Counted from the first letter of the stretch, positions 13,158-25,676 are shown. The stretch is 64,000 bases of DNA from Patiria pectinifera (GCA_029964075.1 CM057141.1:3782001-3846000), one strand, 5' to 3'. A program made the numbers and translations. Notes: generated from the letters alone by a model not told the origin.

Positions 13158-13430
13158 CCACATATTTCAGGGGCGGATCCAGGAATTTATGCAGGTGGGG
13201 GGGGGGTCATCAGCAAATCAATGCTGAAATGTAGACAGGATGTTTTTTCTAAAATCAATTGATCATGAACAATATATTAAGGAATAGTGTACAAATAGTC
13301 TCAGTCCGAATGTTGTGCACTGAGGTGGAAATTATTTCCGGTATAATTGTAAAAAAAAATGGGGTGTCAGAGCGGGAGGGGGTGTTTCACATTATTTCTG
13401 ATATATTTCTACAAAAAAAAGTATGAGTAA

Positions 13431-13796
13431 GGCCAAAAAAAAAAGTCTCCGGTTTCTGGTATGCGCGCGCGTCGCCGTAGCCATGCGCGTCGGCAAAATG
13501 AAAAAGTTTTTTTTTCAATGAAAGATGATGTCTCAAAACCGCCAAACTCACTGGTTTGACTGGAATCCTGCTGCTGCACAATTTTAACGTGTTTTTAGAT
13601 GGGGTTATGGTCGAGCATAAGCTTTATGCGGCCTCTCTGGACTCCCATATATTTGCACTAAGTTTAGTCGGGCACCATTTGCAGTCATCAGCCGACATTT
13701 GAAGCAAAAAAATCAGGTAAAAAAAAAAAAAGCCGCGTCGCCGCACCACTTTTTTGGGCAAGCTCCATACCAGAAACCGGAGACTTTTTTTTGGCC
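13431..13796 (+). mobile_element. Tourist-like MITE (PIF/Harbinger type), copy 1
   Basis: The element is 366 bp and starts with GGCC followed by an A run and AGTCTCCGGTTTCTGGTATG. It ends with the reverse complement, CATACCAGAAACCGGAGACT, a T run and GGCC. It is flanked on both sides by TAA (13,428-13,430 and 13,797-13,799), the target-site duplication typical of PIF/Harbinger. A second, inverted copy lies at 47,895-48,263. It carries no transposase and must have been mobilised by an enzyme encoded elsewhere. The superfamily call rests on the TAA duplication and the GGCC termini. Confidence 0.85.
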
Positions 13797-14240
13797 TAAG
13801 AGTTGTATTTACTATTTGGACCTCACGCGATTAACTATTCATGACGTATCCAAACATGGATTGCACAATTTATGTCCAATCAGATCGCTTGTTACAAAAG
13901 TTGACCACCAACGCGAACTCATCTACGATACGGTCGAACAACCGTCTCTATACCTCGCGGTACATACTGGGCCTTGGTTGCCACTGGGTTGGAGTCACAC
14001 CCCAACAAAAACAGCTCCCCCGTGCAAGAGGTACGAAATGGAAATTCTCTGGTGATCATGTAGGCCGTATACACACTGGTCGCCATTGTGTGGCCTCTAA
14101 AAATGAATCAAGGGCTACATGTAACGCGCTCTTCTATTGGCTAACAAGCTCCAGAAAAAAAAAACTTCGCAGATCAACAATCATGAATATGCATACAATC
14201 TGACTGGTTGACTGCAAGTGTCAATATAGTGAAAATGTGG

Positions 14241-14300
14241 CCTCGGTTTGCCAGGGCAGTTTTATGGCGTACGAGAGTAAGACTGCCCTGGTTAGCGAGG
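14241..14300. mobile_element. Miniature fold-back, copy 2
   Basis: The arms are CCTCGGTTTGCCAGGGCAGT and ACTGCCCTGGTTAGCGAGG, with a loop of about 20 bp. It is the same family as 13,098-13,157, here with the terminal CCTCG/CGAGG pair preserved. Confidence 0.65.
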
Positions 14301-14370
14301 ATGGCACGCGACCCTCTTCAATGGCGAATACAATATTGTGCTAGCTATTGTTCAGGTGATCCGTCACGGG

Positions 14371-14619
14371 CATGGGCGTCGCGAGGGGGGGGGGGCAACT
14401 TGCCTCCCCCCCCCCGGAAAACGAAAAAAAGAGGGGGGAAAAGGAAAAAGAGGTGCGAAGCCATATTGCTGTTAATTTGATGGGGGGGGGTAGGGCAAAT
14501 GCTCCCCTGTTCACGCTCGGAAAATGATAAATTGAGAATATAATGAAAAAGTTAAGGAATTTCGGGGGGAAATTTGCTTTGCCCCCCCCCCCCTGAAAAC
14601 AATTCTGGCGACGCCCATG
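14371..14619. mobile_element. G/C-run element with CATGGGCGTCGC termini
   Basis: The left end CATGGGCGTCGC is followed by a G run. The right end is a C run followed by CTGGCGACGCCCATG, the near reverse complement. The roughly 250-bp interior is low-complexity and has no coding content. It is probably a non-autonomous DNA element. A target-site duplication is not evident. Confidence 0.55.
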
Positions 14620-14793
14620 GTCATGGGTAGTTGCTTTGTACAGTGGCGTGCACAGTGGTCAGTCAGTCAGTCCTCGATCGTAGGCTGCCACTTCGTGAGG
14701 ACTGAAAAATATCTTTGTAGTGCCCGCTCAAATGAGATAGCGAAAACATGTGCTCGCGGCATCCGCGCTTATTTCCATCGACATTCAAACGAT

Positions 14794-15038
14794 CAGGGCC
14801 CAATTTCACGGCGCTGCTTAGCACAAAAATTTGCTTAGCACAAAAAAGTCTGGCTTAGAAAAACAGGTTATTAGCCAAAACTCCATGTGATTTTCATGCT
14901 AAGCAAACAAGAGCTGGATACTAATCACGAGTAATATATACCACGTGGAGTTTTGGCTGGTTACCTGCTTATATAAGCCAGACTTTTTTTGTGCTAAGCA
15001 AATTGTTGTGCTTAGCAGCGCCGTGAAGTTGGGCCCTG
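14794..15038. mobile_element. Fold-back element with CAGGGCCC termini
   Basis: The element is 245 bp. The left end CAGGGCCCAATTTCACGGCG continues with CTGCTTAGCACAA, and the right end is the reverse complement ending GGGCCCTG. Complementarity continues inward through GTCTGGCTTA and ACTCCA(T/C)GTG, so almost the whole element folds on itself around a loop of about 50 bp. The outermost motif resembles that of the longer element at 62,731-63,430. There is no coding capacity and the superfamily is unassigned. Confidence 0.75.
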
Positions 15039-17956
15039 GTATGCTTTTTCCAAAATTCGCGTGTCCAAAACAACACAATTTTTGTAAAGTGAGTGACTCG
15101 TTCTGTAGTAGGGTATACAATCTAACCCTATACTTGTAAACACCGTGACGTCATCCAAATTCGGTCATCAAAAAGGTTCAATTTTAAATAATTTGAAAAA
15201 CTAAATTTGGGCCGTGGACGTCACAAACTCCCTTTGTTTTGACGGAGCTTTTTAATTCATTTGAGCTTGATTTGCTGCAGGCCCCTGAAATTGTTAATTT
15301 GAACGTTTGTCGAAATCAAATACATTTCGTGAATGTCTGGCCACATATGGAATGTTATAATATTTCACTACTTTTACCTTTTTCCACCCAACATTCTCGC
15401 AGCGATGACGTCATTGTTCAGCGATAATGAGAGTATCTTATCGTCGCCTACTTATGCCAGAGATCTCATGTTAGCTATACGCCCGAATATAAACATATTT
15501 GTTAGGAAACATGAAGACGAAACAAATTTCATGGAAATTTATCGCACCATGAGAAATAGTTTACTTTCTAAGTCTTTAAAAGGGAGACATTGAAGAAGGA
15601 GATTATAACTGGTTCGATAAAAAAATAACACTTCAATATACAATTCCTTATATATTGAAAAAAAAAATTCCATATTTTTTTATCAGAAAATGTGAATGGG
15701 GACAGTTTTGTCTCTTTTGCTGATTTTCTATGCATTAAAACGAGAAAAGGTCCACAAATGAAATTTTCTTGGAGGACGAAAGTGCAGTTGACGACATTTT
15801 TCTTAAGGGAAGACGTAACAGTTTCGTATATATCTCCCTGAGCATTGGGTTCGACTCCCTGACCAGTAAGCCGTAAGGGGAATTCGGTGTTCAGTATGTT
15901 ATGTAGTTTGTTTAAGTTTTCGATCAACACAAAGTAAGCCTGTGCACTTGTGAGGCACCGTAAGTTTCGGGGTTTTTTTATAACAAAATTATAAAGAACA
16001 AAATTATAAATAACATTCAGAAATATCCAGCACTCAAAATAAAACACAAACTACAACTTGCAATGTTTAGGCCTACTCACCATTATTGGAGGCAAAGCTA
16101 TTCGACGTAGCACTAGCGAGCCGGCGAGCTGTTCATCTCCGCGTGTTCGCCACAAGCCCAAGAGTCATCGACACGGCGGCCAAGAGCTCTCGAGGAGAAC
16201 AGCAACCAGGTGCAACGCACCTATGCGTACGCAGAATGCCCGGTATTACACACTACGAGTGTGGGAGGCGTACTAGCCTGGCTGGCCAAGCCCCAGCTAG
16301 CTATAATCAGCTGATACCCGGGGGCACATACGTACATCTCATGCTATGATATCAGGCAGGATAATTACAAGCGGTCGCAAGGAATGCTGATCACGTGCGC
16401 ACCTGCTATCAAGAAACCCTCCAGTTCTTGGCGCAGACGCACCTGAACTTTATACAACCCTTGTTTTTACTATTTTGACAGTTGCATTATCCGAATATAT
16501 TTACAGTAAGGCCTAGATCGCACCAAACAAAAAACAAATTGGCGAGTGCAAAAAGCGAAAACCAAGCAACATGTCATATTGTTTTTTGTGTTGATGCACA
16601 CTCGAAACTGCATGAAGCTTGTCTAATGTCCTCTTGTCGTAGCGAACTCGAACATTTGTTTAGCCTTGGTCAAGGCGCTCATCGATCTTGTCCGTAATGT
16701 ATGGTATCAGGCCGCTAACAAAAAATACACCTGGACGGAGGCTAACAGTTGTTATGCTCCTAATTGAATTAACTTGCGTGTAGTCGGGTCCTCAAAATAT
16801 CCACTGTCGGTTGTGATGTAAGGTGTAATGATGTCTCGGTACATGGGCGATACAGTTATGGCCTCTTCAAGAGGACACAATTTGTGTGTGTTTTTGTGTG
16901 TTTTCTATTCCTTTGGGATTTTCTTAAGGCAAATATGTTGCTGGTTCTATAGTGCCACGAGTCTACGACCAAAGTAACATGACCCTATGAAAATGATTGC
17001 CTATTCTTCGGTTTGGTTGACTTCAGCATCGTAAGTGTATTGTTTTGTGAACGGCCTAAGAATGGGCGAGGGCTAGCGCGAGGCAGGAAGTTATCCACGG
17101 CACGTGTGGCGCCCTCCATTGTTTAATAACCCCTTGGATGGGATTGAAAGTCCGACCGTACACTGTCTAGATAGCTCACTCATACAGATACGTCAGATAA
17201 CGCGCAGGAAGCGCGTCGCTATCCTTTTGTTTTGACCTTAGTGGAGGGCAAACTCATTTCAAATATAGGCTATGTAGGCATTCCAGGGCACGTGTATGTA
17301 CGCGCACTTGTGAACTAGGCCAATCAGACTCGTCCACGGCGTATATGTAGGTAGACAGGTCAAAAAGTACAATTTCAGGTCTTCAATTTTGTGATTTAAT
17401 GCCAAGTATTCGGGAAGCGAATTGGAAAAACTTAAACACAAACATTTCAGCTCAGGCAAATTTTGCATTCGCATTCTCGTGAAGTAGGCCTGTGAACCGG
17501 CCTTCATTTCACCTCGGATTGCCAACGCATTTCCCAATTTTACCGCCATTGCGCTTATGACTGAAATGTCAAGTGAATACGACGAAACCCAAATTGTCAA
17601 GCAAAGATGAGCTTGCCTAGAAAATCAGATGGTCCTCTAGGCAGAAAGTGGCCATCGTCTGTCACCGCGGGCGGAGAGGGAAATGGGGCCACCATCAAGA
17701 GACCATCAAGGTGTGCTTTTGATGTGCACGAACTCGTTAAGGTCACCGCGACAATGGCGTCATTAAAAGGTCTGCGCACTTAGCTGATGGTTTGGGTATA
17801 CTTAGTAGATTACTATAGCACTTTAATTTCCATATTCTCAGAAGATGTCGAATATTTGTCCAAAGTCTTTATGTTACTACTGGGCCTCCCACAAGATAAA
17901 TTGCAATTATTCTTTTCTGATGTTTTGCAAAAACTTTCAAACATTCTTTGACTTTA
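15039..17956. other. Intergenic stretch, no gene supported
   Basis: It contains a 159-codon minus-strand ORF (15,568-16,047) that is AT-rich, has no recognisable domain and has no splice partners. Near 15,847 the string GGGTTCGACTCC resembles a tRNA B box, but no tRNA-like structure surrounds it. The rest is featureless. Confidence 0.4.
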
Positions 17957-18637
17957 CAGTAGGCCCATATATGTCCCCCAAAACAGTGTCAATCTGACTG
18001 TTTTTGAAACACAATGTAAGTACAAAACCATGGGTCAATTTTGAATTTCTTTTATTGTGCAGACACTCCGTATCCTAGGCCTAAATATGAGTTTCATTTA
18101 ATTTCAGTCACGCATCACTACACAATTGTCAATTGATCACAACATCATTTTTGGACACTGTGTGACCAAGTTCCTTGCCTTAATGAATTTTAGTGCTGTG
18201 TTATATATATGTAAGCTGTGTAAAATCCTGCATGTTGAGAAAAAAAGGCTTTGGGATTGGAATCATTTGCCCTTGAGCATTAAACTGAGGTCTTGCCATG
18301 ATGACTGATAGCCAGGCACATGATTCCAATCTCAACTGCAGCCCTTTTCACAACATGAAGGAGTTTACACAGCTTACTTAACACAGCACTGAAATTGAAT
18401 AAGGCAAGGAATTTGGTCACAGGGTCCACAAATGTTGTCGTGATCAATTGATAATTGTGTAGTGATGCGTGACTGAAATTAAATGAAACTCATAGGGGTT
18501 GAGGCCAAGGTTAACTAAGTAGCATCTGCACAACTAACATTTTCAAAATGACCTCATGGTTTTGTAGTTTAGGCCCATTTCAAAAATAGTCAGACAAACA
18601 CTTTTGGAGGGACATATACTCTATAAGGGCCTATAGT
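17957..18637. repeat. Long imperfect inverted repeat, about 320-bp arms
   Basis: The sequence from TAGGCCCATATATGTCCC onward is mirrored by the reverse complement ending near 18,637. Aligned words include TGACTGTTTTTGAAA, ACAAAACCATG, ATGAGTTTCATTTAATTTCA, GTCACGCATCACTACACAAT, CAATTGATCAC, CAGTGCTGTGTTA and GATTGGAATCAT. The loop, about 18,272-18,315, is only about 45 bp. The inner 200 bp of each arm match best. The ORF inside the left arm has no domain. It could be a fold-back transposon or a locus producing hairpin RNA. Confidence 0.85.
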
Positions 18638-19249
18638 GTCACTACTATACTGTGATGCATTCTCCTAAAAGTATTTCTACTCAAAGTTGAAGTCCTTTTT
18701 AGTTTGAATAGTAATTCTTTCATTTAGAGGAAGAAAAGGGAGAAATACAAAGCAAAAATGTAGGAAACTTTTTTGGTGAACTGTCTTAATCTGCAATGCA
18801 GTACAGTCTCTCTCGTTGCTCAGTCACTTTAGGCGTCACGTGTTGCCCATAGCTTTTTTGGCACTTTATCTTACCCGGAGTTCAGAGGTGCACACCGCAA
18901 GCTAGAAACCGAACACTCCGAGATATGGGAAAGGTCTAATAACGCGTGAGATAATGGGGTAACTGACACGACCTGCCTAATAATTCGCTTTGCTCACAGC
19001 TAGCTGCACAATTTCATGGAGACGGCTGCTAAGTACAAATACATGTATATGCAGTTTGAAATGTATGAGTTTAGCGAACAGTTCAGCGGCGTGGAGAACC
19101 GGTCAGTAGCAATATACATTACACGGTAAATTGCAAGCGTCTGTGCGCTTGAAGTCATATCGGATCATTTGCATTTACCCACGTAAACTACCGCATCATT
19201 ATCCAAAATGCTTACTTTAATTAGGATCGATCGCGCTGGAACTAAAAAA
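18638..19249. other. Intergenic stretch, nothing recognised
   Basis: AT-rich sequence without repeat or coding signals that I can support. Confidence 0.35.
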
Positions 19250-19560
19250 CACCCCGTGAAATTATTCCGTTAGGTTTGCCGTCACTTCAGAGAAATCAAG
19301 AAATGTTAGTGATTTCCAGCCATCTGTCAATTAACTGATTTTGCGAATAAAAATTGTGCTATTGACGACGTAGTGTTTCGTGATAAACTTGAATTGGTTG
19401 ACTGTACATGCACGTGTTTGTTCGCTGTTTTCACAATGAGAGTAATATCCACTGAGCTGAAACTTCAACGGGTTACGTTTTGAGCATTCTACTTTGGATT
19501 GTTATTATTGGAAACAAACAAAAGGCATGAAAAGTAAACGATCATATGCCTTGACTTAAA
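19250..19560 (+). repeat. Dispersed repeat family B, copy 1
   Basis: It shares with 32,390-32,690 the ordered words GAAATTATTCCGT, ATCAAGAAATGT, GTGATTTCCA, CACTGAGCTGAAACTTCAAC or a close variant, TTTGGATT and ATTATTGGAAAC. The GAGCTGAAACTTCA core also occurs in family C copies at 57.8 kb and 60.55 kb, so families B and C may be related. No inverted termini or coding region are seen. Confidence 0.6.
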
Positions 19561-22329
19561 CAAATTATGTGCTTGTAGTAGCTCCGTGCAATAGGCCTCT
19601 GGTTTGACGCAATGAACGCAATTTCTTTGGCAAAGCAATAAAGGCAGAAACTGAATCGATGCTTATGATGTTACCTTGCTTATAAGGTTTACAATAATAT
19701 AGAGAGCTGACGAAATCTAAGTTTTCTGATATCGACATTATTGAGTGCGCAGGTCAAAATTCGGGTAATACGAATATACCTCTCACCTGAATGGTTCATC
19801 TCTATATATACCTGAGATGGGATGGCGTGTTATTGATATGTACACGTTTGACTTGTCGTGACTTGGCACGACCTAAAATGACTCGTGATAACCTGAAAAC
19901 AATCCTATCGCCACTTGCATCTCCACCTCATGCAGAACACCCTCCCTCGATGAAGTACACAACGCTGTATCAAGCCACTTAAGCCGCTTCAGAAGATTAC
20001 CATGAAACGAAGATGTCGGGGAGGCAGTTGCACTACCTGACCTGATCAAGCTGTGTCAGGTACACATAGCTCGCCTCGTCCTCATTTTAATCCATTGCCC
20101 AGGGCGCTGCCGACTAGCGAGCTCGCGCCCTACACCACCCGGTCCCGCGCAGCACGTGCTCAGAAATCCTTAGATCGAGCTGATCAACAGTGCTGCACAA
20201 TGCACAGCTCAGCCACCCCCCCCCCCCCAACAACCAGGTAAGAATATCTCTAAGACCAAGACAGTACCACAGGCGGATCGTTATCAGCCTTCTTTGAAAG
20301 GTCACGAAGTTGGCTCACCCTTTTTTGTCTATGGTTCACCCCAAAGGTTATGGCTTGTTCAATTATTTTATTACCTTACCAAAGAGTTGCAAAGGCTTAT
20401 TTCAAGCTCAAATTAACTTTGTCTGAATTCAAATTTGAAATTTTTTTGGAATTTTGATTTCGAATAATTTGGAAGGTCTATAAGGAATCAAATTTGCTGA
20501 AAGTAGTCGAATAACCTTTGTGCTCTATTTTTTTTCATCCACCCCTTTATCCACCTGTGTACTTGAATGCAAACTCCTCTCACATGTGTAACTAACCACT
20601 AAGATTTTTCAAAAACCCAGAAATTGAAGAACTTCACACTAAAACGGGAGGTTGCAAGGGCACTCTCAAGACAACCCACATGAGGATGATCAACAGTCGA
20701 ATTCGATGACCCGAGACTGGCTTCAACCGTCCCCCCCCCCAAGTGCAATTTGATATGTGGTGCTTAGCTTACCGCTATAGCTCCCCGGCACCTACACGTG
20801 AACCCTCCCCAAGCGGCTAATGTTCTCAGAAAACTACATGATTTCTCCAGAGTGAGCCAAGGCGACATCGAAGTGTTGCCATGCCCTCTGCGCCTTGGGG
20901 ATCGGCCTCTCACAATGGTTCATTTTTCTCACAATGCTCCTTTCCAAACACCACCTCTGAAAATCATCAACTATACACAAATCCTTCCAAATAATCTCCT
21001 TATAACTGCAAAGAATAGTCTAGATTATCATATTACCCGCCTTTCGAAGCACCAAAAAACCTTAAGGCACGCGGCTACATCAACATCTCAAGAACGATTT
21101 CCATGACAACGGGAACCTCGGGCCTTTTTTTCAGGACTCTTCTATTCCCTTGTGTATTTTCGCTGCATTAGCGGGGATTTCCTTACACTTCCCAATTTGT
21201 AGATTTAAGCTGCTTACAATTTTTCATTGTATGAGCCTGTTTTGTTTTTAAATACAAAAACGCCAAGATGCATCGGTGATGTTGTTGAGCAGTAAAATCA
21301 GTTTTCTGATTCGTCATATGGGCTTTCCTTCTCTGCTACTGCTGTTGAATTCCCAGACGTCATTCGCGACAAGAATGGAAACAAATGCATGGAAACCCAA
21401 AGGTGTCAGACCAATTCTTGTTTCTACTGACAGGTGATTTCTTGAGGGATGCTGTATTAATAAGTACTCATGGTATGTGTAGGAATTTACTGTTTTTCGC
21501 ATATATTTGGGCATGTTTCCATGCAACGAGCCTGCAAAAACCAATCGGATGTATCGCTTGAATCTCTCACCCGCTTAGCTAAGGCTTGAAATAAAAATTG
21601 GTTATCCATTAGTTTGTTTTCCTTTTTTTTCTCTTAAGGAAGTCGTGTAGTTTTTCTCCACAGCTCATACCTCTATTTGCAGGCCTATATCAAAAACAAC
21701 TGAAGTGTTTTGGATGTGCTCCGTAAAACCCGTAGGCGTGCATAACATCCACGTAAACAACACCCACGCGCACGCGAACGCGCATATAGTTGTGTAATCG
21801 AGTTAAACACAAGTTAAATCTTCGAGTCCGTCGCAAGTCAATCCTAAGTCAATCACAAGTAACAAGGATAACAAAAATGGCTGGACGTACACTTGAAATG
21901 AGCCCGAATGTTTGTGAGCGACCGTGGGTGATGTGTGGCGCACCGCACAGTGCTGGCTTGTGATGACTTGATGGGACGTGTATAACAGCTTCTCGGGGCT
22001 GGCAAGTCACAGGAGACATTTTTTACAGGCAGTTCGGAGGGGCAACCAAATGCGCTGCAAGCTGAGGGAGCCTTCGAGAAGAACAAAGTTCATGTCCCTT
22101 GGAGGTCTGGAAAAACATGGAAATCCCGCAGTGCACTACTAGGAGTATCAGTTTGCCAGTCGTTTTCTTCTGGGATATTGCCTTGGACAAACAAGTTGCC
22201 TGTAAATTGCCCTCGTGTTTATACATTGACCGTTAGTTATACTGCTCTCATTTGATCTGTACACGGCTTCCCACATTGGGTATATAGCTTGCCAATCAAA
22301 GACCTGTTATCTACTATAGCTGGTACGGC
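19561..22329. other. Intergenic stretch, no gene supported
   Basis: Plus-strand ORFs at 20,053-20,241 and 20,798-21,106 and a minus-strand ORF at 20,114-20,305 overlap or lack domains; C runs lie at 20,215-20,230 and 20,730-20,740. Nothing is convincing as an exon. Confidence 0.4.
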
Positions 22330-24590
22330 AATATAACATTTTTCGTTATCTCAAGATCTTGCACAGATCATTTCATCCCCTAACCATATCCCAGATCGTG
22401 CTCCTGATGGTAGGTACTGCTTGACCTCTTTTTGTGCTCAGACCCAGACGGCTGTGTTGCCAGTGTCTTACCTCCAATTGGTAACTCTGATTATTCTATT
22501 GTTTCTGTTTCCGTTTCATTTTCTTCCTCCCCAACTACACTTCAGCCTTTCCACCGTACTGTTTTTCAGAAAGGCTGACTTAATGATTTTCGATCTTTTC
22601 TTGCTGATGTGCCTTGGTCATCGGTTTTAAGTCTTGGTCCTGATCTGGCAGCAGAGGAGCTGTCCCAATAGATATTAGCCTTGGTATGGAGATATACATC
22701 TCCTCACATACCTACTATATCAAGGCATATTCTCAACCTCGGTACACCCATTATGTGCTGCAGGAATTGCACATCGGAACCCTTTCTTTACGATGTACCA
22801 TCGTTTGGGAACTTTGGATAGTAAGCGCATTTTCCATGAAGCCTGTAGACGTTGCAATTAGAGAGTTTTAAAGGACGCTAAACAACAATATGCAAACTCT
22901 GTTGCTGGTTCCATTGCAACAGTGTACTTAACCGCAACAAGTCCTCCATTCCCCCTCTCTTTCATGGACCTGAAGTGCTTACTTCTCCTTCGGACAAGGC
23001 AGACCTTTTTGCCAACAATTTTGCCTCCAATTCTACAGTCAACGACGAGGGGCATCCTACCTTGCCTTCCCGTACAGACAATGAGGTCTCTGATCCTCTT
23101 ACCATTCCAAGAAGCCTTCCTGAGGTTAACCGCATCATTCATACCTTGGATGCCTCCAAGGTTACGGGCCCTGATGGAATCCCTGTTATTGTTCTAAAAA
23201 AGGTTCTCCTGAACGTTCATCTGTTCTTGCCAAGCTGCTCAACATGTGCTCGTCTGAATCAGTGTTTCCTTCATTTTGGAAATAAGTGGCATCCGTTGTC
23301 CCTATCTTCAAGGGTGTCTGCTTCCCATAATTAGTAAGATCTTTGAATTTGTCAACCAAAAGCTCATTTGAAACTTGGAGGACAATGGCCTTCTTACTGA
23401 CTGACATGGTTTTTGCCATTCCCGCTCGACTAGTGATCTACTGTCCCTAATTACTGACCGTTTTAATAGGGTCTTAGATCACAGGAGTGAGGCTCATGTT
23501 GTAGCATTGGACATCTCGATGGCCTTCGACAAAGTTTGGCATAATGGTGTACTCCACAAGCTTTAATCATAATCATGGTTTGACAGGTAGAAAACTGTCT
23601 ATCATCTCTGCTTTCTTATCCAACCGCAAGTTGAAAGTCGTCCTTGAAGGTCAATCTTCTCCTACCCTCACAGCCGATTCTGGTGTTCCTCAGGGCTCGG
23701 TCCTTGGTCCTGCTCTCTAATGTTGACAATCTGCCCGTTAATGGCTTGTCTCAGCTCGCTATGTACGCTGACAATTCAACCCGCTACTGTGTTTCTCCTA
23801 ACTCCGCTAATACTTCTCGCAGTGAGGTGGCCGACTCACTTGACAGGGATCTAGAGAAGTTTTTGAAATCGGGAAACGACTGGCTGATAACCTTCAATGA
23901 AAAAAAACTAAATTACTATCCCTTTCTCGCTCTAAAGATGATTTCCTTCCATTCATATGGGTACGTCGACTCTGCCTGAGGTGTCGGAATTACGCCTCCT
24001 CGGACTTGACATCTCCCACTAATGCAAGCTGGGATAAGTATATCAGTCACCGCTAAGAGTGCTTCTATGCAAGTTGGTTGTCTCTATCCAGCTCAGACGT
24101 TTTTACACCCTGAGACTATAATTATGTACTTGTACAAGACAACCCCTCATGGAATACTGTTCCCATTATGGACCGGAGCACCTGCCTGCCATTTATCTCT
24201 ATTAGATCGGGTGCAGAAGCGAATCGTTACTTTGGTTGGTGAGGAGTGCGGCCCACCATCACAACCCCTTTCCCACCGTAGGTCTGTAGCCACCCTCAGT
24301 CTGTTCTACAGTTATTTCCATGGCAAATGTTCCACCAGTTTGTTTGACTTGGTTCCTCGTGTCAGGGTGTTTGAGCACTTCAACCAGGCTCTCTGCTTCC
24401 TCTCACCCATACACTCTAGCTGTGCCGAGATGTAGAACAAAGAGATACTCTAATTGCTTGTATCCACGTTCTGTATCTCATTGGAACTCCTTGCCTATAG
24501 TGGCTGTTTCCATCCATTCTATGATATAGCCTCATCTAAGAGGAATATCAATTCCTACCTACAGCTTTCCTGATATTTTTTTTCTTTTCA
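22330..24590 (+). pseudogene. Dead, 5'-truncated LINE (endonuclease tail plus reverse transcriptase)
   Basis: Fragments in several frames line up in the order of a non-LTR retrotransposon ORF2. First comes the end of an endonuclease domain (a GNSDYSIVSVSVSF stretch near 22,480). Then comes the reverse transcriptase fingers (DASKVTGPDGIPV near 23,150) and motif A (ALDISMAFDKVWH near 23,500). Motif B follows (SGVPQGSVLGP near 23,680), then a motif C variant (YADNST near 23,770). Last is a C-terminal region (RTKRYSN...SHWNSLP near 24,430-24,500). Frames change repeatedly and stops interrupt several domains, so it is a pseudogene. The organisation and C-terminal signature suggest a Jockey/CR1-like clade, but I cannot place it exactly. 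No poly(A) tail or target duplication is clear. Confidence 0.85.
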
Positions 24591-25529
24591 TCATATTTTT
24601 TTTTCTCTCTAGCCCTTTGCCAAGAGTGGATTTTATAACCTTGCTTGGGGCGATTTTCCATTTAAAATATAATGTCATTATGTTCAGTGTTTCAATTGAT
24701 TACATCACTTCTGGAAGAAATCTGAGATTTCGTTCCTATAAAGTGATTAAACAGAAGTCAAAAGGCAGGCGGTAGTTTAACATATATGGAATAGACTCTC
24801 GCTAAGCGTTGCGCTGAGTGAGCGTGGAAATTGCGCGCTCCGCCGTGCGGATGGTTCTAGATGGCTAGTCACTCCAACCAACATTAGTCCGCCTATTTCA
24901 CTGTCCTCGACATCGAGGTTCGATTGCCTGTAGCCTTAAGTGAAGTCCTTCGGCTGCACTAGGTATATTTGAGAGACTTGCAATTCTTTAATGAGGAGTT
25001 TATGACGAGGTCAGTTTTCTCCTTATGAATTGTGCAGATGATATGTGCAACGTGCACTTCAACAACGGAACAAGAAATCGATAAGTGTATCTGCTCCTAC
25101 TTTAAATAATCAAGGAATCAGAACGTATTACTGATATAACTGTCTGATTAATTGAAAGTCATGTCTGATCATTTCTCAAAAAAAGGAAGATAATGCCGAC
25201 GAAATAGCACATGCCAGCTGTCCCCAGTGCTATACCCCAGCCAAACTCGGATCCACCCCTGATACTTGATTGGTCCGCTGAGGTTTTAGAAGTCAAAAGG
25301 ACCACCACATATACTGCTCGGAAGTCATTGTGAGCAGTCTACCTTTAACTCTTTGTGACAATCGAGTATTATGGGATGAGTGCCATCCGAACCCTCAGCG
25401 GTCTTATTTCAACAGCCCCCGGTCACACCACTTTAGCCTGATCTCATCTTACACGTCGATAGACATTCAAATATCATGTGCAGATAAAGTGAATGACCGA
25501 CAGGAATATTTACACAGAGCGAGCTGAGG
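24591..25529. other. Intergenic stretch, nothing recognised
   Basis: Sequence downstream of the LINE remnant with no gene, tail or repeat that I can support. Confidence 0.35.
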
Positions 25530-25676
25530 GGGATGGAATAGCCAGACCGACCCACCGACCGACCTACCGACGACTATTCAATCTCAGTGCCGACTGCCGA
25601 CCAACCAACCACTCAGCCAGCAACTGCAAGCCAGCCAGCCAGCCAACTAAACAAACAAACAAACAAACAAACATTC
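25530..25676. repeat. Compound tetranucleotide microsatellite
   Basis: Runs of (CCGA)n, (CAAC)n, (CCAG)n and (AAAC)n follow one another, ending with about six copies of AAAC. The ORF spanning this region encodes the repeats and is not a gene. Confidence 0.8.

Noticed and set aside
12864-13262. Two overlapping plus-strand ORFs of 122 and 132 codons
   Set aside because: They cross G and A homopolymers and a mini fold-back, and have no domains.
15568-16047. 159-codon minus-strand ORF
   Set aside because: AT-rich, no domain, no splice partners and no conserved motif; most likely chance.
25530-25676. CRISPR-like or coding repeat
   Set aside because: It is a compound tetranucleotide microsatellite without spacers, in eukaryotic DNA.
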